Shown in pieces: positions 23,329 through 28,595 of a DNA stretch of 28,595 nt. This DNA is from Planctomycetaceae bacterium. GTDB lineage: Bacteria > Planctomycetota > Phycisphaerae > SM23-33. Under the pieces are notes generated by a model that saw only the letters and a list, made by a program, of their open reading frames with translations, searched no databases and was not told where the DNA came from. Position 1 is the stretch's first letter, and the number at the start of each line of letters is the position of its first letter. A program made the translations under genes and the position numbers. Where the stretch lies: the NCBI GenBank assembly GCA_021371965.1, contig JAJFVE010000079.1:1-28595 (forward strand), written 5' to 3'.

Positions 23329-23404
23329 GGTAACCGGTAGCCAGTAGCCGGTAGCCAGCAAGAAACCCGTACAGTACCGGCTACTGGCTACGGGCTGCTG
23401 ATTA
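23329..23404. repeat. Inverted pair of period-7 arrays, GGTAGCC/GGCTACT type
   Basis: The heptamers GGTAACC, GGTAGCC, AGTAGCC and GGTAGCC (23329-23356) adjoin the amidase ATG. An inverted set, CCGGCTA, CTGGCTA, CGGGCTG and CTGATTA (23377-23404), follows after a 20-nt spacer. The two halves can pair as a stem of roughly 20 bp. The last unit, CTGATTA, is the same as that of the array at 18820-18847. Confidence 0.7.
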
Positions 23405-23409
23405 CTGCC

Positions 23410-23967
23410 CTATTTGGTGTAACGCGTGGTCGGGGCCTTGCGCTGGAGCTTGTCGACGAGGCTCTGGAGCATGCGGTTCTCGGTATCGCTGTCGTAGCCT
23501 GAGGTCTCCCAGACTTCCTGCTGCTGGGGCGAGGGGGCGCCATACAGTTGGCCCGGCCCGCGGGTGTCGGGCGAGCCGCTGTAGTTCTCGCGCTCGGCGG
23601 AGTGCAGGCGAAAGATCTCGCCTTGCTGGCGCTGTTCCGCCACGATCGCGCGGGCCTCGACGAGGTCGCCGCTGTGCGTGATGATCAGCCGCGCCACCTG
23701 CCGCGCCGGCGAGCCCGGCGCCCCCACCGCGCGAGAGACCAGACGGTCGCTGGGCAGGTCCAGGTACTTGCTCGTCGAGGTGATCGTGCCGCTCATGGGG
23801 TCCGCCGTGTCGACCTTATAGTATTCGTTCATGACGGCCTTGGCCGCGTCGAAGGCTTCTTCGTACGAGACCGGGCCGAGCTGGCGGGTCTGCCCCACTT
23901 CCAGCGGCGCCTGCCCGCACCCGACGGCCACTGCCGCCGCCATCAAAATCCACGCATGTCTGATCAT
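23410..23967 (-). CDS. Small lipoprotein of unknown function
   Basis: This is a 185-residue predicted lipoprotein with signal peptide MIRHAWILMAAAVAVGC, Cys17 being the lipidated residue (AVGC). The mature part begins with VSYEEAFDAAKAVMNEYYKVD and GTITSTSKYL, a pattern of a helix followed by a small beta domain that is common in planctomycete outer-membrane lipoproteins, then a glutamine- and serine-rich tail that ends in a basic helix. No known domain is recognised. It lies upstream of the amidase on the same strand but is separated by the inverted period-7 arrays, so it is probably not in one operon with it. Function is unknown. Confidence 0.7.
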   Translation of the reverse strand: MIRHAWILMAAAVAVGCGQAPLEVGQTRQLGPVSYEEAFDAAKAVMNEYYKVDTADPMSGTITSTSKYLDLPSDRLVSRAVGAPGSPARQVARLIITHSGDLVEARAIVAEQRQQGEIFRLHSAERENYSGSPDTRGPGQLYGAPSPQQQEVWETSGYDSDTENRMLQSLVDKLQRKAPTTRYTK

Positions 23968-24069
23968 CGCAAGTCTCCGCCTTAGAGTCGCCTCATTATA
24001 TCCAGAGGGTCAAGCAACGCCAGAGTACGGGAATATTTCGCCGCTTCTCGCCTTAGGGCCCAGCGACCC

Positions 24070-24235
24070 CAGCCACTACGGAAACAACTTTGCCACAAAG
24101 GACACAAAGAAAACGAAGAAGAAGAACAAAAGACTCTGTAACAATCTCTTCTTTGTGCCCTTTGTGATCTCTGCGGCAGGTTGTTTCCCGTTCCTTCTCT
24201 CCCGACCTCAGCGTCCTCAGCGACCTCAGCGGCTA
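24070..24235. repeat. Degraded second copy of the MITE-like element (copy B)
   Basis: This stretch aligns well with 21710-21856 and in the same orientation, from GCCACAAAGGACACAAAG through AACAATCTC and GGCAGGTTGTTTCCCG to the end CGACCTCAGCGGCTA (24221-24235), which is identical to the right end of copy A. It has an extra CCTCAGCGAC-rich segment before the end, and the left inverted end is missing. It lies 28 bp downstream of the guaB stop codon. Confidence 0.75.
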
Positions 24236-24262
24236 ATTTTCCCACTCTGTCGCGGGCGGGCC

Positions 24263-25729
24263 CTACTCTTCTTCAGTCTTCCAGTTGGAGTAGTTCGGCG
24301 CTTCCTGGGTGATGGTGATGTCGTGGGGATGGTTCTCGGCGAGGCTGGCGCCGGAGATGCGGATGAACCTCGCCTCCGTCCGAAGCTGTTCAATGTTCGG
24401 CGTGCCGCAGTGGTCCATCCCGCTCTTGAGCCCGCCGATCATCTGGAACACGAAGTCTGCCAGGCGACCGCGGTACGGCACGCGACCCACCACGCCCTCG
24501 GGCACCAGGCGGTTGGGGGCCGTGCGCGAGTCTTGCCCGTAGCGGTCGGCGCTGCCGGCCAGCATCGCGTCCATCGAGCCCATCCCGCGATACACCTTGC
24601 ACCGCCGCCCCTTGTAGATGATCGTCTGTCCGGGGCTCTCGTCCATCCCCGCGAACATGCTGCCCATCATCACGCTCGACGCCCCTGCCGCTATCGCCTT
24701 GGTAATGTCGCCGCTGTGGCGAATACCGCCGTCGGCGATCACCGGAACGCCGCTGGCGTCGCCCACGCGGGCACAATCGTTGACGGCCGTGATCTGCGGC
24801 ACGCCCACGCCCGTAATCACGCGCGTGGTGCAGATGGCCCCGGGGCCGATCCCGATCCGCAACCCGTCGGCCCCGGCTGCGATCATGTCCTCGGCCGCCT
24901 CGGCCGTGGCGATGTTGCCGGCGATCACGTCGATCTTGTGGGCGGCCTTGATCTGCCGCACGGTCTCGAGCACGACATCCTTATGTCCGTGCGAAGTGTC
25001 GACCACGATCACGTCCACGTCGCGTTTGATGAGCTGCTCGGCGCGGTCGAAGTCCAGCACGCCGACGGCCGCCCCCACGCGGAATCGCCCGCGCGAGTCT
25101 TTGCAGCTCTTGGGAAACAGCCGCAGCTTCTCGATGTCCCGCATCGTGATCATGCCGGCCAGCTTGCCCTCGGGCGTCACCAGCGGGAGCTTCTCGACCT
25201 TGTGGCGGTTGAGGATCTTCTCGGCCTCGTCGAGGGTGGTCTCGGGCGGAGCGGTGATGGGGTTGGGCGTCATGACCTGCCCGATGAGGCACTCTTCGTT
25301 CTGGAACGTCAGGTCGCGCCGCGTGAGGATGCCCACGACCTTGCCGTTGGCGTCGACGATGGGAAAGCTGCCGATGTTGTGCTCGGCCATCAGCTTTCGC
25401 GCCGTGGCCGTCGAGGCCTCGGGACCGAGCGTGACCGGGTCGACGATGATCCCGTGCTCGCTGCGTTTGACCTTTTCGACCTCGCGGGCCTGGTCGGGTA
25501 TCGAGAGGTTGCGATGGATGATCCCGATGCCGCCCTCCTGCGCCAACGCGATGGCCAGGGCGGCTTCGGTAACGGTGTCCATCGGGGCCGACACCAGTGG
25601 GATGTTCAGCCGGATGTTGCGCGTCAGGCGCGTCGAGGTATCGAGCTGGTCGAGCACCACGCTGCTGCGCCGCGGCACCAGCAGCACGTCGTCGAATGTA
25701 ATGGCATCGCCAATGAGCTTGGTCTTCAT
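24263..25729 (-). CDS. guaB: IMP dehydrogenase
   Basis: This 488-residue enzyme oxidises IMP to XMP with NAD+, the committed step of guanine nucleotide synthesis. The sequence shows the TIM-barrel start [10 protein letters not shown], the catalytic Cys300 in [10 protein letters not shown] (alanine replaces the common serine before IC), DTSHGH for cofactor binding, [13 protein letters not shown] and the flap-region GMGSMDAM. Two CBS domains (about 95-205) are inserted in the barrel, as in most bacterial IMPDHs, and probably allow allosteric control by purine nucleotides. The length is typical. The start at 25729 has no strong ribosome binding site (CAGGGCC), but a near-consensus promoter lies just upstream. 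It is followed by a repeat copy, which may end its transcript. Confidence 0.98.
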   Translation of the reverse strand: MKTKLIGDAITFDDVLLVPRRSSVVLDQLDTSTRLTRNIRLNIPLVSAPMDTVTEAALAIALAQEGGIGIIHRNLSIPDQAREVEKVKRSEHGIIVDPVTLGPEASTATARKLMAEHNIGSFPIVDANGKVVGILTRRDLTFQNEECLIGQVMTPNPITAPPETTLDEAEKILNRHKVEKLPLVTPEGKLAGMITMRDIEKLRLFPKSCKDSRGRFRVGAAVGVLDFDRAEQLIKRDVDVIVVDTSHGHKDVVLETVRQIKAAHKIDVIAGNIATAEAAEDMIAAGADGLRIGIGPGAICTTRVITGVGVPQITAVNDCARVGDASGVPVIADGGIRHSGDITKAIAAGASSVMMGSMFAGMDESPGQTIIYKGRRCKVYRGMGSMDAMLAGSADRYGQDSRTAPNRLVPEGVVGRVPYRGRLADFVFQMIGGLKSGMDHCGTPNIEQLRTEARFIRISGASLAENHPHDITITQEAPNYSNWKTEEE

Positions 25730-25770
25730 GGTTTGGCCCTGAATTGCGAAGTATGGAGTCCCATTGACAG

Positions 25771-25799
25771 ATTATGCCCCCCCGCCGCGCCGCAGTCAA
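25771..25799 (-). promoter_or_regulatory. Predicted guaB promoter
   Basis: On the minus strand TTGACT (25794-25799) and CATAAT (25771-25776) are separated by exactly 17 nt and each matches the sigma-70 consensus at five of six bases. Transcription would begin about 34 nt before the guaB ATG. This is the best-formed promoter in the window. Confidence 0.6.
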
Positions 25800-25923
25800 C
25801 GGGGGAATTAAGAATGGCCGCGAACCACGCGAACGGGGGAAGAGGAGCGGATGGATGGATAAAAGTCGAGCCTTATGTCCGAAATGATCTTCTTGTCTTG
25901 GGGAAATGCTTACGATTTTTGCC

Positions 25924-26778
25924 CTATCGGCCGTGGCGGCGCTGGGAGGGGTTTGCGTCGTCTTCGTCATAGGCCCCGCCTTCGCTCGTCTTGCCCTGTA
26001 CCTCGATGCGCTCGACGCTGAGGGCTTTGCCGGTCATCGGGTCGATCGACGCCAGCACGCCGCACATGCGCGGGTCGCCGGCCGTCACGTCGTACGGGGC
26101 CGGCATGTTCGTCCGCAGCGACGAGAGCACCCGGTCCTTTCGCCGGCCCAGCACGCCCTCGTACGGGCCGGTCATGCCCACGTCGGAGATGAACGCCGTG
26201 CCGCCGGGCAGCACCCGCGCGTCGGCCGTCGGAATATGCGTGTGCGTGCCGAAAACGATGCTGGCCCGCCCGTCCAGGTGCCAGCCCATGGCGATCTTTT
26301 CGCTCGATGCCTCGGCGTGGAAGTCCACGACGCGGATGCGGATCTCGGAGCCCATCTCGTCCATGCAGCGGTCCACAGCCGCCCAGGGCGAGTCATTGGC
26401 CCCCATGTACATCTGCCCCAGCACGCAGGCGACGCCCGCGCGGTATTGGCCGGACTTGATCGGCACGACCGTCCACCGCCTGCCGGCCGCCTGCACCGAC
26501 AGGTTCGCCGGGCGCACGATGCGGTCGGATTTTTCCAGCAGGGGGATGATTTCCTTGCGGCGGTAGACGTGGTCGCCCATCGTGACCGCGTCGACGCCGT
26601 AACGCTGGAGCTTCTCAAAAATCTGCGGCGTCAGCCCGCTGCCGCCGGCGGCGTTCTCGGCGTTGCAGACCACCAAGTCGACCGACCGCTCTTTGATAAA
26701 TGCCCCAAGCTGGTCGGCCAGCACCATCCGCCCCGGGCGGCCGACGACGTCGCCGATACACAACACGTTCACAGGCAT
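25924..26778 (-). CDS. ymdB: YmdB-type metallophosphoesterase
   Basis: This 284-residue protein belongs to the TIGR00282/YmdB family of dinuclear-metal phosphodiesterases, whose Bacillus member hydrolyses cyclic nucleotides and affects biofilm and sporulation. Visible motifs are NVLCIGDVVGRPGR, CNAENAAGG, GDHVYRRKE (the common GNH is here GDH), DFHAEASSEKIAMGW, FGTHTHIPTADARVLPGG and FISDVGMTGPY. The start at 26778 is preferred over a TTG at 26811, because MPVNVLCIGD is the family beginning; the ribosome binding site (GGAAAG) is weak and far. The C-terminal 30 residues are polar and probably disordered. It lies 194 bp upstream of guaB on the same strand, with a separate guaB promoter in between. 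Confidence 0.93.
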   Translation of the reverse strand: MPVNVLCIGDVVGRPGRMVLADQLGAFIKERSVDLVVCNAENAAGGSGLTPQIFEKLQRYGVDAVTMGDHVYRRKEIIPLLEKSDRIVRPANLSVQAAGRRWTVVPIKSGQYRAGVACVLGQMYMGANDSPWAAVDRCMDEMGSEIRIRVVDFHAEASSEKIAMGWHLDGRASIVFGTHTHIPTADARVLPGGTAFISDVGMTGPYEGVLGRRKDRVLSSLRTNMPAPYDVTAGDPRMCGVLASIDPMTGKALSVERIEVQGKTSEGGAYDEDDANPSQRRHGR

Positions 26779-26822
26779 CAAATATTCGCTTTCCAGGGCC
26801 ACGCGGGCCAAGAGGTGCTGCT

Positions 26823-26850
26823 ATTCTACAGTGGGATTTCCAATTTCCAA
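26823..26850 (-). promoter_or_regulatory. Possible ymdB promoter with -35 inside a period-7 array
   Basis: On the minus strand TTGGAA (26845-26850), which is one heptamer unit of the array, is followed after 16 nt by TAGAAT (26823-26828). Transcription would begin about 38 nt before the ymdB ATG. If real, the repeat array supplies the -35 element. Confidence 0.35.
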
Positions 26851-26938
26851 TTTTCAATTTCCAATTTGAAAAGCACGAGCCTTCCGCTTGGGCGGCGGGC
26901 TGCTGCTAAATTGGAAATTCCCAATTGGAAATTGGAAA
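26836..26938. repeat. Inverted pair of period-7 arrays, ATTTCCA/TTGGAAA type
   Basis: Four units, ATTTCCA, ATTTCCA, ATTTTCA and ATTTCCA, occupy 26836-26863. An inverted set, TTGGAAA, TTCCCAA, TTGGAAA and TTGGAAA, occupies 26911-26938. A 47-bp GC-rich spacer separates them. The two halves can form a long A/T-rich stem. It lies between the oxidoreductase stop (26943) and the ymdB start. Confidence 0.75.
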
Positions 26939-26942
26939 TGCT

Positions 26943-28061
26943 TCACCAGTCGCGCGAGTCGGGCACGTCGAGCCAGGCGCCGCCTTGCTCGATCGAGAGC
27001 TGGCTGAACAGGCCCGGCAGCGTCATGTCCATCGACTCGTGGATGCCGATGGGCGTGGGGCGCTTTCCGGTGACGGCATCGACGAAGTCGAGGATCTCGA
27101 AGTAATCGCCGCCGCCGTGGCCGGCCTTGGTCGCCGCTTCCATCCCGACCTTCCAGAACTCTGGCAGGAACTCGTCCTGCAGCTTGGCCAGGTCCATCCA
27201 CTCGCCTTCCTTGCAGCGCGATCGCAGCCAGATGCGGTTGATCTCGCCGCAGCCCCAGGAGCGGGCCGACTCGTAACAGCCGTCGGTGCCTTGGAGCTGG
27301 TAGTTGGTCATCGAGTGCGGGCGATCGCTGAGCATGTCAACGCGGATCTTCACCAGGCCGCCGCTGCGCATCTTGCAGAGCATGACACACGATTCCTCGT
27401 TCTCGTACAGGTCGCCGCGCGGGTCGCGGTAGTGGTGCCCCGACCCGGCGCAGCAGACCCGCACGACGCGGTCGCCGGGCATCCATTGCAGGATCGGGCC
27501 CAGGCTGTGCGTCCCGTACGTCACGCCGTTGACGCCCGTCTGCCACTTGCGGCGCCACTTGGTGATCTCGTTGAGCCCCTTGAGCTCGTGGATGTACTCG
27601 CCCTCGCCGTAGTACGGCGTGCCGAACAGTCCTCGCGCCACCAGTTCGCGCACGATCACGTTGGGTTGCATGTACGTGTAATTCTCGGCCATCATGTAGA
27701 TGACGCCCTTGGCCTTGACGGCCTGGACGAGCTGGCGGCATTCGTCGATGTTCACGCCGGCGGGCACTTCCGAGATCGCGTGCAGGCCCTTCTTGACGGC
27801 CGCCAGAGCCTGGGGAATGTGAAACTGCATCGGCGTGCCAATGATGACCGCGTCGAGCTCGCTCTTGTCGAGCATGGTGTCGTAATCGGTGTACTTTTCG
27901 GCCGCCCCAAACCACTTGGCGCTTTCGTCGAGCGCCTGGGCGTTGGTGTCGCAGATGGCATGAATGCGCACGATGCCGGTAGCATCGCAAGCGGCCTTAA
28001 AGCTGGCCCCGCGTCCACAAGACCCCACGACGGCGACGTTCAACTTCTCAAGAGTGCTCAT
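26943..28061 (-). CDS. Gfo/Idh/MocA-family oxidoreductase
   Basis: This 372-residue enzyme is a probable NAD(P)-dependent sugar or inositol oxidoreductase or a member of the NAD-cofactor glycosidases (GH109-like). The N-terminal Rossmann domain has NVAVVGSCGRG (the usual G-x-G-x-x-G appears as GSCGRG) and ICDTNAQA, followed by the family motif E-V-P-A-G at about 117-121 (usually E-K-P). The C-terminal alpha/beta domain has TYGTHSLGP and SGGLVKIRVDM. No signal peptide is present, so it is cytosolic, unlike many secreted planctomycete relatives. The start is supported by GGAG 8 nt upstream. It stands alone on the minus strand between two repeat sites. Substrate cannot be determined. Confidence 0.92.
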   Translation of the reverse strand: MSTLEKLNVAVVGSCGRGASFKAACDATGIVRIHAICDTNAQALDESAKWFGAAEKYTDYDTMLDKSELDAVIIGTPMQFHIPQALAAVKKGLHAISEVPAGVNIDECRQLVQAVKAKGVIYMMAENYTYMQPNVIVRELVARGLFGTPYYGEGEYIHELKGLNEITKWRRKWQTGVNGVTYGTHSLGPILQWMPGDRVVRVCCAGSGHHYRDPRGDLYENEESCVMLCKMRSGGLVKIRVDMLSDRPHSMTNYQLQGTDGCYESARSWGCGEINRIWLRSRCKEGEWMDLAKLQDEFLPEFWKVGMEAATKAGHGGGDYFEILDFVDAVTGKRPTPIGIHESMDMTLPGLFSQLSIEQGGAWLDVPDSRDW

Positions 28062-28090
28062 TTGCTTTCTCCAAAACGGGGAGTTACGTC

Positions 28091-28117
28091 CACGAATGTC
28101 ACGAATGTCACGAATGG
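28091..28117. repeat. Period-9 tandem repeat
   Basis: Three units, CACGAATGT, CACGAATGT and CACGAATGG, stand in the 81-bp gap upstream of the oxidoreductase gene. They resemble small intergenic repeats common in planctomycetes. Unlike the four other arrays, the period is 9. Confidence 0.65.
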
Positions 28118-28142
28118 GGACGAAGAAAACAAGATTCTTTTA

Positions 28143-28559
28143 TCATCGCACGACTCTTTCGCTCTTGAGTCGCTCTTGCCCGAAGTTCAGGATGATGGCC
28201 AGCTTCAGTCCCGTCGCCTTTAGATACGATAGGGCTTGGGCAGTGTGGGTTGGGTGAATCGCATCGAGGGCTTTGAGTTCCAACACGATCTTGTCGTCAA
28301 CCACGAGGTCCATCCTGAACTCGCCGCAAAGGACGCCATCATAATGAACCTCTGCCAATTTCTCACAGACAAACGGAATCCCTTTCTTGGCCAGTTCAAC
28401 GCAAAGAGCTTTCTGGTACACCCCTTCGGGAAATCCCGGTCCCAGCTTTGAATGAACCCGCTGCGCACAGCCCACAATCTTGAAGCTCAAGGTCCCGTGA
28501 ATGACCGAAGGAGCCACATAACTATTGTCCCGCAGATCGTCGCTCAGATTGTCTGCCAT
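28143..28559 (-). CDS. GxxExxY protein (PD-(D/E)xK-type)
   Basis: This 138-residue protein belongs to the GxxExxY family. The signature G42-F-P-E45-G-V-Y48 sits in KLGPGFPEGVYQKAL, and a PD-(D/E)xK-like core follows, with D84 in FRMDLVV and E94-L-K96 in IVLELKA. Then comes HTAQALSYLKATGLKLAI-LNFG, typical of the family. The nuclease-fold assignment is known for the family, but activity is unproven. The start at 28559 (ATG) has AGGAG 8 nt upstream; a GTG at 28565 would be only 2 nt from it and is rejected. The gene begins 36 bp from the window end, so its upstream context is unknown. These proteins are often found scattered in planctomycete genomes without clear partners. Confidence 0.9.
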   Translation of the reverse strand: MADNLSDDLRDNSYVAPSVIHGTLSFKIVGCAQRVHSKLGPGFPEGVYQKALCVELAKKGIPFVCEKLAEVHYDGVLCGEFRMDLVVDDKIVLELKALDAIHPTHTAQALSYLKATGLKLAIILNFGQERLKSERVVR

Positions 28560-28595
28560 CTTCACAGCTCCTTGTCTTCTTGTTTCTTTGTCTTT

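Noticed and set aside
22448..23404. Repeated units resembling a CRISPR array.
   Set aside because: Units are 7 bp and directly adjacent, with no 25-40-bp repeats, no unique spacers and no cas genes.
23831..25972. 713-codon plus-strand open frame across the repeat copy B and guaB.
   Set aside because: It passes through non-coding repeat DNA and is antisense to guaB; no domain is visible.

Overview
The window reads as a GC-rich chromosomal segment of an uncultured planctomycete, probably Phycisphaerae-like. That placement is an inference from recognised protein types: a FlgI-like lipoprotein, LysM proteins with a D-x-GFW signature, a Gfo/Idh/MocA oxidoreductase, a carbamoyltransferase/SxtJ pair, DUF11 lipoproteins, and many short dispersed intergenic repeats. 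No rRNA, tRNA, CRISPR array, transposase or phage gene was seen.

Layout. Positions 1-18772 are read almost entirely on the minus strand. From the far end of that block toward position 1 the genes are: a small coupled pair (92-aa protein plus nucleotidyltransferase), a diguanylate cyclase with a ferritin-like sensor domain, a DUF11 lipoprotein, a tight five-gene operon (sensor kinase, response regulator with TPR tail, RCK-N protein, TrkA, TrkH), acetate kinase, a three-LysM membrane-anchored protein, a FlgI-like lipoprotein, SMC, a four-TM protein and a single-TM hypothetical protein. Positions 18871-22447 are a plus-strand block: NodU/TobZ-type carbamoyltransferase, SxtJ-like membrane protein and two STAS-domain proteins. 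From 22549 to the end the genes are again on the minus strand: C-N hydrolase, small lipoprotein, IMP dehydrogenase (guaB), YmdB-type phosphodiesterase, Gfo/Idh/MocA oxidoreductase and a GxxExxY protein.

How the genes may work together. The clearest functional unit is the kinase/regulator/two-subunit TrkA/TrkH operon at 10407-15529. It looks like a potassium-uptake system physically joined to a two-component pathway whose regulator has no DNA-binding domain. The ferritin-like/GGDEF fusion suggests iron- or oxygen-dependent control of c-di-GMP. The carbamoyltransferase and SxtJ genes probably modify a sugar or secondary metabolite at the membrane.

The intergenic DNA is rich in repeats. There are two MITE-like elements with inverted ends (1094-1368 and 21652-21856, the latter with a second, degraded copy at 24070-24235). 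There are four sites with period-7 tandem repeats of different unit sequence, three of which are arranged as large inverted repeats. There are also several short palindromes of the dispersed type.
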